Source: Anaerovorax odorimutans (GTDB taxonomy: Bacteria; Bacillota; Clostridia; Peptostreptococcales; Anaerovoracaceae). From it: a stretch of 64,000 bases of DNA. The notes under the pieces were generated by a model. The model made no database searches, had not been told where the DNA came from, and saw only the letters and a program-made list of their open reading frames with translations. The translations under genes and the position numbers were made by a program. The first letter of the stretch is position 1, and every line of letters begins with the position of its first letter. This document shows positions 8,428 through 16,843 of this stretch, one piece after another. The stretch lies in the NCBI RefSeq assembly GCF_024459955.1, contig NZ_JANFXK010000006.1, positions 62,001 to 126,000 of the forward strand. Direction: 5' to 3'.

Positions 8428-9756
8428 ATGAGAATCATACATTACTTAAATCAGTTTTACGGGCAGATCGGAGGTGAGTCGGAGGCTTACTGCCCACTGC
8501 AGGTAAAAGAAGAAGCGGTTGGGCCGGGAAAGAGGATCGAAGCCATGCTTGGAGACGACGCACGAATTGTTGCCACGATTATTTGCGGCGATAATTATTT
8601 TAATGAAAATACAGAGACCGTGGGCCGGCAAATCGAAGAAGCGCTGAAAAAATACGATGCTGATTTATTGATAGCAGGGCCGGCCTTCAATGCGGGAAGG
8701 TATGGAATCGCCTGCGGCGCTGTCTGCAAGATTGCCTATGAAATGGGCATCGAGGCTGTGAGCGGAATGTACCGGGAAAATCCGGGAGTGGAAATGTACC
8801 GCAGGTACGGCTATATCGCATCCACTGCCAACAATGCCAGGAGAATGAAAGAAGCCCTGGAATCTATTTGCGGTTTGGCGAAGAAAATCCTCAGTGGGCA
8901 AACATTGGCAACTGCGGAGGAAGAAGGTTATTTTGAAAGAGGCCTGCGCAGAAACGTATACGTGGAACGAAACGCGGCGCAGAGAGCGACAGACATGCTT
9001 TTGGCAAAGATAAAGGGTGAGGCATTCGTCACAGAAAGAGAAATGCCCGTATTTAAAAAGTTTGCTCCCAGTCCTGCCATAAAGGATATGAAACATGCGA
9101 CGATTGCGGTTATGACAAGCGGCGGCCTGGTGCCGAAAGGTAATCCGGACAGGCTGGAAACGTGCAACTGCACCAAGTATAAAAAGTATTCCCTGGAAGA
9201 GGCTTACGGCGGAAAAGGAGCGGCGGCCGGACAGGTGGTGCACGGCGGCTATGATCCTGTATACGGGAACGCTGACGGAAACCGGATACTGCCTGCGGAC
9301 GTACTGGTTAAGCTGGAGGAAGAAGGCGTGTTCGGTAAATTCTATGATCACACCTATGTGACCGTGGGAAACGGAACCGAGGTCGATCATGCGGCTGAGT
9401 TTGGCGACAGGATCGCCGAGGAACTCAAAGAGGACGGTGTTGACGGTGTGCTTCTCACCTCCACCTGAGGAACCTGTACTCGTTGCGGCGCAACGATAGC
9501 AAAACATATCGACAAAGCAGGAATCCCCATCGTGCATATTTGTACCGTCACACCGATTTCCATGACCGTCGGGGCAAACAGAATTGTTCCCGGCGTTTCG
9601 ATCCCCCATCCTGCGGGAAATCCCCATGTAAGCCGGGAAGAGGAATTGAAAATCAGAGAAAAGATTGTAAGAACAGCGCTTAAGGCGCTTGAGACAGAGA
9701 TAACGGAACAAACGGTATTTGAAGTGGAATCGGTCAGGAGGTATGAAAATGAGTGA
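8428..9756 (+). CDS. Component B selenoprotein of glycine/sarcosine/betaine-type reductase (GrdB/GrdF/GrdH family), Sec at TGA 9466-9468
   Basis: The frame runs through an in-frame TGA at 9466-9468 and continues to TGA 9754-9756, giving 442 residues, the usual length. Decoding TGA as selenocysteine (Sec347) yields the family active-site motif U-G-T-C-T-R-C (UxxCxxC). A bSECIS-like hairpin at 9480-9496 lies at the right distance. The start at 8428 (MRIIHYLNQFYGQIGGE) matches the family N terminus; an upstream TTG at 8404 is rejected. The protein attacks the substrate bound by the pyruvoyl subunit and passes the product to the selenoprotein A carrier, which is not encoded here. Downstream residues ISMTVGANRIVPG are also family-typical. 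Its end overlaps the transporter start by 8 bp. Confidence 0.93.
9480..9496 (+). promoter_or_regulatory. bSECIS-like hairpin for Sec insertion in component B
   Basis: TCGTTGC-GGC-GCAACGA is a perfect 7-bp stem with a 3-nt loop starting with G. The loop begins 18 nt after the TGA, as expected for bacterial SECIS elements recognised by SelB. It lies inside the coding sequence. Confidence 0.75.
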
Positions 9757-11359
9757 GAAAAACAACGGCATCGTCATTGACAACAGTAAAATTAAAAAGC
9801 AGGATGTAAAACTGTTTACCATGGTGTTCATGATGTACGCTTTTTGCAGCGGCGGAGCTTTTGGTATTGAAGAAATGATCCCTGTGGCAGGCCCCGGAAT
9901 GACAGTGTTGCTCCTGCTGCTGATCGCGATTTTCTGGGCAACGCCCCAGGCCTTCATATCCGTAGAGCTTGGCTCGGCGATGCCCTACACGGGCGGATTT
10001 TACAAGTGGGTCCAGGCAGGTTTGGGAGAATTTTGGGCCTTTACCGCAGGGTGGTGCCGCGTCATCGCCCAGTATGTGGAAAACGCTTCCTATATTATCC
10101 TGAGCGTGGGCTATCTCAGCACGCTGGTTCCTATGTCAGAAGGCGTGTCGTATATGGTAAAGGTCGCGATCATATTGTTCTTCACGGCGATTAATCTCAG
10201 AGGGATAAAAGAAGTAGGCTGGGTAAGCACACTTCTTTCGCTTACCATACTGATCGCCTTTGCCGCGGTGACGGCGGTTGGATTTGTCAATTGGGACACC
10301 AACCCCCTTGTACCATTTTACAATGAAGAAGAAGGTTTGTTCTGGGGCATTTCCGGCGCGCTTGCCATTGGAATGTGGATGTATTCCGGATACACATCTG
10401 TTTCAACCCTGGCAGGAGACTGCAAGGACCCGACCATTGTTCCCAAAGCGCTGATGATTGGACTTCCCCTCATTACCCTTACCTATCTTCTGCCCACCTT
10501 ATCCGGCGTGTCGGCAATCGGCAACTGGCAGGATTGGGGACCTGACAGCCTTAACTACGGTTCAGTAGCGGCATTGGCAAGCCCTCTGTTCGGCTCCTTT
10601 ATGATGATTGTGGCGATCTTCGGCTGCCTGTCCTGCTACAATTCCTGTATGATTTCGCTGTCAAGAAACTTTTACGCTATAGCGGAAGATAAGCTGGCTC
10701 CCAAGATTTTAACAAAGGTTGATAAGAAGAGGGGCGTGCCTTATATCGCGATCCTCACAATCGCCGCGATTTCCATTGTCGGCTGTTCTATGGATTTTTC
10801 AACGGTGGTGACGATGTCGGTAACGCTGTTCATGGTTGACTACGTGCTGGTCTGCATTGCGGGCATCATGCTGAGAAAGAAAGCGCCCGATCTGGAAAGA
10901 CCCTTCAAGCTGCCCTTTGGAACAAAGGGGGTAGCACTGTTTGTAACGCCCGTATTTGTGGTTGCCTTTATTGCGCTCATGATTAACGGCGCCGACTATT
11001 TTCTGGGCGGAATCATCGGTGTTGCCATTATACCGATTCTCTATGTTTACTTTAAACGGAGAAGGGGCGGTTTGTCTAAATTGGGCTACAACAAAGAAGC
11101 GATAAACGAGAAGACGAAGCTGTGCTGCGGAGACTTGAAGAGAATGACAAAGCTGTTCGCCGTTTTCTCCGTACTGGGGATCATCGGCAGCTTCTTTATC
11201 CCATTTTATGAAGGCTCCTGGGGCCCGGAATATTATATGGAGACATACGGTCCTGAACAGGCCTACGCCTTTATTATTACGGCAATCAGAGTGATGACGG
11301 CTATCTATATGGCAGCAGCGGCAGTGCTCTATGGCCTGTCCAAAAAATATGAAGAGTAA
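9749..11359 (+). CDS. APC-superfamily amino acid/amine permease
   Basis: A 536-residue membrane transporter with at least 12 hydrophobic helices. The first, FCSGGAFGIEEMIPVAGPG, has the glycine-rich substrate-binding segment of the APC superfamily; MPYTGGFYKWVQ and YSGYTSVSTLAGD are further typical motifs. A C-terminal extension adds one or two helices (about residues 455-535). The start at 9749 (MSEKNN) is preferred because AGGAGG at 9736-9741 lies 7 nt upstream; ATG 9743 is too close. It overlaps the end of the component B selenoprotein by 8 bp, so it probably imports the substrate of that reductase. The substrate is not known. Confidence 0.88.
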   Translation: MSEKNNGIVIDNSKIKKQDVKLFTMVFMMYAFCSGGAFGIEEMIPVAGPGMTVLLLLLIAIFWATPQAFISVELGSAMPYTGGFYKWVQAGLGEFWAFTAGWCRVIAQYVENASYIILSVGYLSTLVPMSEGVSYMVKVAIILFFTAINLRGIKEVGWVSTLLSLTILIAFAAVTAVGFVNWDTNPLVPFYNEEEGLFWGISGALAIGMWMYSGYTSVSTLAGDCKDPTIVPKALMIGLPLITLTYLLPTLSGVSAIGNWQDWGPDSLNYGSVAALASPLFGSFMMIVAIFGCLSCYNSCMISLSRNFYAIAEDKLAPKILTKVDKKRGVPYIAILTIAAISIVGCSMDFSTVVTMSVTLFMVDYVLVCIAGIMLRKKAPDLERPFKLPFGTKGVALFVTPVFVVAFIALMINGADYFLGGIIGVAIIPILYVYFKRRRGGLSKLGYNKEAINEKTKLCCGDLKRMTKLFAVFSVLGIIGSFFIPFYEGSWGPEYYMETYGPEQAYAFIITAIRVMTAIYMAAAAVLYGLSKKYEE

Positions 11360-11498
11360 AATCAAATGATTACCCGGCAATAGATAGAAAAAATCTATAC
11401 TGCCTCCGCAGGATTGAAAAGCCCCGGCTGATAATATTATACTATTCGGAAAGGAACGTGACTCGTTAATAGGAAAAAGCCAAAAGAGAGGGGATAAA

Positions 11499-11849
11499 AT
11501 GAGTGAAACCAAGAAAATTGCCATCATGATAGCGGCAGATACGATCGGAAAAGGAAGCGAAGAATTGGGACATAACCTGATGAAAAGCTACATCTACTCA
11601 CTGACAGAAGCGGATGTAAAGCCCGAAACAATCATGTTTTTAAATAGGGGCGTTTATCTGACGACAGCGGGTTCGCCGGTGATCGAGATGCTGCGGCAGC
11701 TGGAGGCCGACGGCGTGGAAATCCTTTCATGCGGCGCATGTCTTGACTTCTATCAGTTGAACGACGCCCTGGAAGTGGGGACTGTAACAAACATGTATTC
11801 CAACGTTGAAATTATGCATGAGGCGGACAGCACCATCGTAATTTCCTAG
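11499..11849 (+). CDS. YedF C-terminal domain protein (DsrE-like, selenium metabolism)
   Basis: A 116-residue protein matching only the C-terminal DsrE-like half of the selenium-metabolism protein YedF. Features are an N-terminal beta strand KIAIMIAADTIGKG, the LSCGACLDFYQLNDAL cysteine motif and VGTVTNMYS. Complete YedF proteins also carry an N-terminal TusA-like domain; here that domain is encoded separately at 14485-14694. The protein is expected to handle sulfur- or selenium-linked persulfide chemistry in the cytoplasm. It is followed by DUF3343 and selD at close spacing. Its leader (11360-11498) has a GAGAGGGG ribosome binding site. The exact biochemical role is unknown for the family. 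Confidence 0.85.
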   Translation: MSETKKIAIMIAADTIGKGSEELGHNLMKSYIYSLTEADVKPETIMFLNRGVYLTTAGSPVIEMLRQLEADGVEILSCGACLDFYQLNDALEVGTVTNMYSNVEIMHEADSTIVIS

Positions 11850-11858
11850 GTGGCGGAT

Positions 11859-12152
11859 ATGAGCGAAGCGAGGTTGCGGGAAGCGTTCTTTGCCATGGTA
11901 TTTTCCTGTACCACAGATACCATAGAGACTGAGAAGGCGATGCGGAAAAACTTTAAGACCATGATTATCCCCACGCCGAGGGAGATTTCAAAAAGCTGCG
12001 GCTTTGCCATAAGATTTGCGGATGTGGAAGAAGAAAAGCTGATCGCAGCCGTAAAATGTGTAGAGGTGCCGCATGCGCTGTATTTCCTCAGTTCAAAGGA
12101 CAAGTGGGGAACACGGACCGCAAGCCTGATTGAAGAGGTAAGCGAATGCTGA
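11859..12152 (+). CDS. DUF3343 putative selenium/sulfur carrier protein, copy 1
   Basis: A small protein of about 97 residues from the DUF3343 family found with selenium genes in anaerobes. The signature is PTPREISKSCGFAIRF, with the invariant Cys in a Ser-x-Cys-Gly context. The start at 11859 (MSEARL) is chosen because AGGTGG lies 5 nt upstream; a GTG at 11850 is possible. It sits directly behind the YedF half-protein and 28 bp ahead of selD. The family is proposed to carry selenium or sulfur, without firm biochemical proof. A second, diverged copy occurs at 14706-14957. Confidence 0.85.
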   Translation: MSEARLREAFFAMVFSCTTDTIETEKAMRKNFKTMIIPTPREISKSCGFAIRFADVEEEKLIAAVKCVEVPHALYFLSSKDKWGTRTASLIEEVSEC

Positions 12153-12180
12153 TACGGGATGATTGAAAGGAGGGATCACA

Positions 12181-13212
12181 ATGAAAAAAGACAATATAAA
12201 ATTAACCAACATGTCTGCCCACGCCGGTTGAGCCGCTAAAATAGGACCGGGTGTCCTTTCAGAAGTGCTGTGTCATTTGCCGAAATTCAGCGATCCCAAC
12301 CTTTTAGTGGGGTTTGACACAAGCGACGATGCGTCGGTATATAAGATGGATGAAAACACGGCCTTGATCCAGACTGTCGATATTTTCCCGCCGGTTGTGG
12401 ACGACCCTTATGAATACGGGCAGATTGCGGCGGTCAATTCTCTGAGCGACGTATACGCCATGGGCGGGGATCCTAAATTGGCGTTGAATATTTTCTGTTT
12501 CCCCGAAGATTTGCCGAAGGATGTCGTACAGGCGATCCTCCAGGGCGGCTATGAAAAAGTGCAGGAAGCAGAAGCGCTCATAACCGGCGGCCATACGATT
12601 CAGGACAATGAGCCCAAATATGGGCTTTCCGTAACTGGCTTTGCTCATCCGGCGGAAATTCTCATGAACAACAATGTCAAAGACGGAGACGTATTGATTT
12701 TAACAAAGGCTTTGGGCACTGGCATTCTAACGACTGCGGCCAAGGCCGGGCTGCTGGATGAAGCCACATATAAAGCGCTGGTAAAATCCATGACGCAGCT
12801 GAACAAATATTCCGCCGAAATTATGAAAAAGTACAGCGTAAACAGCTGTACGGATGTAACAGGCTTTGGACTTTTGGGCCATGCCTTTGAAATGGCGTAC
12901 GGAAGCGGGGTGACCATAAATCTGGATCATACAAAGCTGCCGGTGCTGCCGGAAGCTTTCGATATGGCTGAAATGGGAATCATTCCGGCGGGAGCTTACA
13001 GAAACAGAGAATCTTTGGACGATGTGGTTCTTGTAAAGGAAAAGGTTCCCCTGGCCGCCGAAGATATTCTGTACGATCCCCAGACTGCGGGAGGGCTGCT
13101 CATATCGCTGCCCGAGGCTGAGGGAATGAAGCTTGCGAAAGAATTAGGAGGTGCGGCTGAGATAATCGGTTGGGCTGAAATGTTCAATGATTACAGCGTT
13201 ATAGTGGGATAG
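12181..13212 (+). CDS. selD: Selenide, water dikinase SelD, itself a selenoprotein (Sec17 at TGA 12229-12231)
   Basis: The ATG at 12181 follows GAAAGGAGGG. The frame crosses TGA at 12229-12231 in the motif A-G-U-A-A-K, where SelD proteins carry Cys or Sec, and runs to 13212 (343 residues). SelD makes selenophosphate from selenide and ATP, the selenium donor for Sec-tRNA. Supporting motifs are GFDTSDDASVY (metal/ATP Asp), AVNSLSDVYAMGG, ITGGHTIQD, TDVTGFGLLGHA and YDPQTAGGLLIS. A bSECIS-like hairpin at 12243-12257 follows the TGA. An annotation pipeline ignoring Sec would start it at 12265 and lose the active site. It supplies the selenium for itself and for the component B protein upstream. 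Confidence 0.95.
12243..12257 (+). promoter_or_regulatory. bSECIS-like hairpin for Sec insertion in SelD
   Basis: AGGAC-CGGGT-GTCCT is a perfect 5-bp stem with a 5-nt G-rich loop beginning 17 nt after the TGA. Position and loop guanines fit bacterial SECIS elements. Confidence 0.7.
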
Positions 13213-13218
13213 AATCAT

Positions 13219-13268
13219 GCTGCTGCGGACGAGAAAATAAAATGGACGGTCTGCGGCAGCGTTGTTTT
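13219..13268 (+). terminator. Hairpin terminator after selD
   Basis: GCTGCTGCGGAC pairs with GTCTGCGGCAGC (two G-T wobbles), followed by GTTGTTTTTT. It separates selD from the yedE transcription unit, whose leader is 13269-13410. Confidence 0.8.
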
Positions 13269-13410
13269 TTGAAACAAAATTCACATATAGAAAATATCGA
13301 TCATCTGTTTCTTTAAAATAAATAGATTCATTTTTACTAATAATTGTAAGACTGTTACCCTAAAGGTGAAAGCAATTATTTAACAATTTTCAGGAGGAAC
13401 AGGAGTAAAA

Positions 13411-14466
13411 ATGAAGAAAACAGCTTTAATAGGAATTACAGGAGGAATCATCGGACTGATCGCAGTGGCGCTGGTTTATTTCGGAAATCCCGGCAATATG
13501 GGATTCTGCATCGCTTGCTTTTTCAGGGATACCGCAGGCGGAATCGGGCTTCATCGGGCGGAAGTGGTACAGTATATAAGGCCTGAAATCATCGGGTTGG
13601 TATTCGGCGCGTTGATTATGTCGCTGATCGGCAAAGAGTTTTCACCGAGGGGCGGTTCCTCGCCGGCAATCCGTTTCGTGCTGGCGATTTGTGTCATGGT
13701 GGGCGCACTGGTATTCTTAGGATGCCCGCTGAGAATGATGCTCCGCATCGGCGGCGGTGACCTGAACGCGATCGTCGGATTAGTTGGGTTTATCGTGGGA
13801 ATCGCTGTGGGAATCCTCTGCCTGAACAAAGGGTTTACACTCAACCGGGCATATAAATTGAGCAAGTGTGAGGGTGCGGTATATCCGGTAATCAACATCG
13901 GGTTGCTGGTCCTGCTGGTGGCTGCGCCTGCGTTTATTTTCTTCAGTGCCGAAGGCCCCGGGTCCATGCACGCGCCGATCATTCTTTCCCTGATCGCAGG
14001 GCTTGTTGTCGGCGGTCTGGCCCAGAAATCGAGATTCTGCACAGTTGCGGGAATCCGGGATACGATTTTATTTAAGGATACGACTATGTTGATTGGATTT
14101 ATCTGCGTGATCGCAGTTGCGATTATCGGTAATCTGATAATGGGAACTTTTAACCTGGGATTTGAGGCGCAGCCCATTGCCCACAGCGACGGACTCTGGA
14201 ACTTCATGGGAATGGTAGTCGTTGGTTTTGGCTCGGTGCTTCTCGGAGGATGCCCTTTGCGGCAGGTAATCCTTTCAGGCGAAGGCAATACGGACTCAGT
14301 TGTAGTAATTTTCGGATTCATCACAGGCGCCGCCATATGCCACAACTTTGGTCTGGCGTCATCAGCAGAAGGCCCGTCGCCTTACGGTCCGGCGGCCGTC
14401 ATCATATGCCTGATCGTGGTGGCACTGATCGCCGTATGCAATCTAAAGAAAACTTCAAAAGCTTAA
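13411..14466 (+). CDS. yedE: YedE-family putative selenium transporter
   Basis: A 351-residue membrane protein with about nine to ten helices, of the YeeE/YedE family specific to selenium users. Paired motifs FCIACFFRD, FLGCPLRMM, SRFCTVAGIRD and LGGCPLRQV carry conserved cysteines inside repeated halves, as in the related thiosulfate transporter TsuA. The family is thought to bring a reduced selenium species into the cell; the substrate is not proven. A CAGGAGGA ribosome binding site precedes the ATG. The next two genes, a TusA-like protein and DUF3343, follow within 20 bp each, a standard trio in anaerobes. Confidence 0.9.
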   Translation: MKKTALIGITGGIIGLIAVALVYFGNPGNMGFCIACFFRDTAGGIGLHRAEVVQYIRPEIIGLVFGALIMSLIGKEFSPRGGSSPAIRFVLAICVMVGALVFLGCPLRMMLRIGGGDLNAIVGLVGFIVGIAVGILCLNKGFTLNRAYKLSKCEGAVYPVINIGLLVLLVAAPAFIFFSAEGPGSMHAPIILSLIAGLVVGGLAQKSRFCTVAGIRDTILFKDTTMLIGFICVIAVAIIGNLIMGTFNLGFEAQPIAHSDGLWNFMGMVVVGFGSVLLGGCPLRQVILSGEGNTDSVVVIFGFITGAAICHNFGLASSAEGPSPYGPAAVIICLIVVALIAVCNLKKTSKA

Positions 14467-14484
14467 CAGAAAGGCAGGTATACA

Positions 14485-14694
14485 ATGGTAATTCATGTTG
14501 ACGCACGGGGATGCGCATGCCCCGAACCGGTAATCAAGACAAAGAAAGCGATTGCTCAGGAGCACGATGAGGTGGTCGTTCTTGTCGATAATAAAACAGC
14601 GCTTGAAAATGTTAAGCGGTTTGCCGGGAAAAGCAAGCACCAGGTAACCGTTGAAGAAGTCGAAGACTATTATCAGCTTACTTTAAAGAAATAG
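14485..14694 (+). CDS. TusA/SirA-like protein, N-terminal half of YedF
   Basis: A 69-residue protein with the TusA-type fold and motif DARGCACPEPVIKTKKA, in which the Cys of the CPxP motif accepts persulfide or selenopersulfide. In most selenium users this domain is fused to the DsrE-like domain as YedF. Here the two halves are separate genes 2.6 kb apart. It lies 18 bp after yedE and 11 bp before the second DUF3343, so it probably receives selenium imported by YedE and hands it towards SelD. That route is inference. Confidence 0.88.
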   Translation: MVIHVDARGCACPEPVIKTKKAIAQEHDEVVVLVDNKTALENVKRFAGKSKHQVTVEEVEDYYQLTLKK

Positions 14695-14705
14695 ACGAGG
14701 TTCAT

Positions 14706-14957
14706 ATGGAATACATCATAACCTTCCACACCCACTTTGATGCCCTGCAGTATGAACGATTTTTGAAAAAAGCCGGGTTAAAAGGAAAGCTGCAGCCGGT
14801 GCCCAGGGCCCTGAGCTCTTCCTGCGGCACCTGCGTAAGATTCGCCACCGAAGAGCCGGTGGGGGAAAACACCGAGTTTCTTGCGCATGACTTTGAAAAA
14901 ATATTCAAGGCGGAAGAGAAAACTTATACCCTCATTGCAGACAGCGATGACATTTAA
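14706..14957 (+). CDS. DUF3343 putative selenium/sulfur carrier protein, copy 2
   Basis: An 83-residue DUF3343 protein with the core PVPRALSSSCGTCVRF and its conserved cysteine. The N-terminal half IITFHTHFDALQYERFLKKAG matches the family pattern in which a helix follows the first strand. It differs clearly from copy 1 at 11859-12152, so the two are not a recent duplication. It ends the yedE operon and a terminator follows immediately. The role as a selenium or sulfur carrier is the family proposal. Confidence 0.85.
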   Translation: MEYIITFHTHFDALQYERFLKKAGLKGKLQPVPRALSSSCGTCVRFATEEPVGENTEFLAHDFEKIFKAEEKTYTLIADSDDI

Positions 14958-14980
14958 AGAAAACAAAGAAATGGTGCTGG

Positions 14981-15016
14981 CAGCAGGCAAATAAATGAAA
15001 ATTGCCTGCTGTCTTT
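14981..15016 (+). terminator. Hairpin terminator of yedE operon
   Basis: CAGCAGGCAA pairs perfectly with TTGCCTGCTG (15002-15011), followed by TCTTTTG. It lies 24 bp after the DUF3343 stop. Confidence 0.85.
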
Positions 15017-15152
15017 TGTGTTCAATCAGCAAAAATGCCGGTTTTTATAGGGACATTGATGTGAGATTCGCGCATTTCGAATATAAATGAGGGCATTTAG
15101 TGTTGGCGCAGGCGGGCAGTATTAAAATTCGTATAAGGCGTAATTTTATTGA

Positions 15153-15525
15153 TCTGCGACCAAGATGTTTTTTTGGGGACAATGGTTGCGGGATTTGCCG
15201 GCAAAATTGGAATTTGGTCGCAAACTTAAAGTCTTACTATTCTCTGCGCTCTGCTCTCTGCCGCATCCGAGCCGGGCCGCGTTCTGCTAGGAAGAAATGC
15301 TTATCTAATTTCGCCTTATAATGCACTAAACCGTTTCCGGATCTTTTAGCAAAGAAAAGAGATAAAAGCGGATCTTTTTTCAACGTTTCTTACCCGTGTC
15401 GGTCGATTTTAAGTGGATATTTCCGAAAAATAAATCCGTAAAACCCGCAAACCCACATATTTCATCCGCTCCAGGCCAATTTCAAAGCAAAAAGCGCCAG
15501 GCCATCTTCCTGCAAGACAGCTGGT
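15153..15525 (-). repeat. Type 1 dispersed non-coding repeat, copy A (inverted)
   Basis: Read on the minus strand, it contains all type 1 landmarks in order: GGAAGATGGC, GCGCTTTTTG, ATATGTGGGTTTGCGGG, AACGTTGAAAAAAGATCCGC, CAGAACGCGGCC, TTGCGACCAA, TTTGCCGGCAAA and TTGGTCGCA. It fills most of the 720-bp gap 14958-15679. No open frame is conserved between copies. Confidence 0.8.
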
Positions 15526-15679
15526 AAGCCATAACTCGCAAGGCGCGCCGCAGCGGGTTTCACTATTTTTTCCCTTGCCGAGTGGGAGCAGTGCTTTGCT
15601 TATGGCGACTATTCTGTTACAATTGAATAAATCGGAATTTGTTCGAGCTGACGTTGCAGGGCCGCAAGGAGGATCAATT

Positions 15680-16315
15680 ATGAGAGACCGGATGAAAGAG
15701 ATCATTAACTTTATTGAGGTGAATGTGAATGGTAAAACGCTGTTTACAAAGGAACTGGTTTACGAACTGGAAAATGGCGCCTTGCAGGGCGTATACTCTG
15801 ATCAAATATCCTTTTCCAATCTGAAATATTCTCAAAGTGGATTTCAGCTGGATATGTTCATTGTATCTAACGAAAAGATATGGCTCGTGGGAAAGGATGG
15901 ACAACAGGAGGATTTACGAAAAGATTTCAGTGCCGTATCCCTGTTCCGCTTTGAACTGGCGGAGCGAAAAAGCACCGATGACATTACCGGCTGTTTTCGG
16001 TTTGTTTCGGCTTCAGGGAAAAATGTGGCGGCAGAAGCTATCGTAAGCGGTATTTATGATGTTCGTCTTGAAAATGATGTGCTGAAATTATCGGAAGATC
16101 AGGCGTTGTATCGGGACCAGCCCGTACAGGGCAAGCACTTCAAGCCTGTTGCCTTTCAATCGGAGCATCGTTTTTATAATAAAGACGGAAAACTGCACTA
16201 TGAATATGATGGCAAGAGCTTTGACGTGGACGTAAAAACTATGCGGCGCAGCGATAGCGCCGATACTTTTCCTCCGTTTGTTTCAATCGAGAAAGGAAAT
16301 AATGATGAAAATTGA
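15680..16315 (+). CDS. Uncharacterised cytoplasmic protein
   Basis: A 211-residue protein with no signal peptide or membrane segment. The start at 15680 (MRDRMKEIINFIEV) follows AAGGAGG at 15666-15672; the open frame extends further upstream without a ribosome binding site. It contains ELENGALQGVYSDQISFSNL, VSLFRFELAERKSTDDITG and a C-terminal FPPFVSIEKG. Similar proteins are recalled from Firmicutes but none has a known function. It overlaps the next acetyltransferase gene by 14 bp, so the two are co-transcribed. A TTGCTT-N16-TACAAT promoter-like pair lies upstream. Confidence 0.75.
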   Translation: MRDRMKEIINFIEVNVNGKTLFTKELVYELENGALQGVYSDQISFSNLKYSQSGFQLDMFIVSNEKIWLVGKDGQQEDLRKDFSAVSLFRFELAERKSTDDITGCFRFVSASGKNVAAEAIVSGIYDVRLENDVLKLSEDQALYRDQPVQGKHFKPVAFQSEHRFYNKDGKLHYEYDGKSFDVDVKTMRRSDSADTFPPFVSIEKGNNDEN

Positions 16316-16799
16316 AACAGAGCGGCTTGATATTATCGCGCTTACCCCTAAGCAACTTGAATTGTGGATTGATAATATCGTAGAGCTTGAAAAACAATTG
16401 GCATGCGCGTATAAAGCCGAACCAATGGAGGGGCTGTTTCGCGAAATTGCATGCGGGCAAGTGGAAAAAGCCAAAAAAGATCCTATAAATTATTTATGGC
16501 ATACTTTCTGGCTTATCGTTAATAAATCGGATAACGTTGTGGTTGGAGCGATTGACTTTAAAGATACTCCGGACAGTAACGGAGAGGTCGAGATCGGCTA
16601 TGGCTTAGGGCGGGAGTTTCAACATCATGGTTATATGACAGAAACGGTGGCGGCATTTTGTAAATGGGCCCTGCGGCAAGACGGCGTAAATCATATTATT
16701 GCGGAGACTGATCTTGATGGTGCCTCATCACAGAAGCTTCTAATAAAATGCGGCTTCAAAGAGTATGCCAGAAATGATACGATATGGTGGCGTTTATAA
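16302..16799 (+). CDS. GNAT-family N-acetyltransferase (RimJ/RimL-like)
   Basis: A 165-residue acetyltransferase. It opens with the beta-strand KIETERLDIIALT common to RimJ/RimL-type enzymes. It has GEVEIGYGLGREFQHHGYMTE, which includes the acetyl-CoA pyrophosphate-binding loop, and ends with LIKCGFKEYARN. Two start codons (16302, 16305) are in frame; the GAAAGGAAA upstream does not separate them. The start lies inside the preceding gene, indicating translational coupling. The substrate is unknown; proteins, small amines and antibiotics are all used in this family. Confidence 0.85.
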   Translation: MMKIETERLDIIALTPKQLELWIDNIVELEKQLACAYKAEPMEGLFREIACGQVEKAKKDPINYLWHTFWLIVNKSDNVVVGAIDFKDTPDSNGEVEIGYGLGREFQHHGYMTETVAAFCKWALRQDGVNHIIAETDLDGASSQKLLIKCGFKEYARNDTIWWRL

Positions 16800-16843
16800 A
16801 TCATTTGATTATTGAATAACGCAAAGATGTTTAGGGGGCGGGA

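Noticed and set aside
8665-9957. 430-codon open frame on the minus strand
   Set aside because: It is antisense to the component B gene, has no ribosome binding site or recognisable protein pattern, and is explained by codon bias of the real gene.
11850-11858. GTG 11850 as start of DUF3343 copy 1
   Set aside because: AGGTGG overlaps it and is well spaced for ATG 11859; the GTG is directly at the previous stop without its own site.
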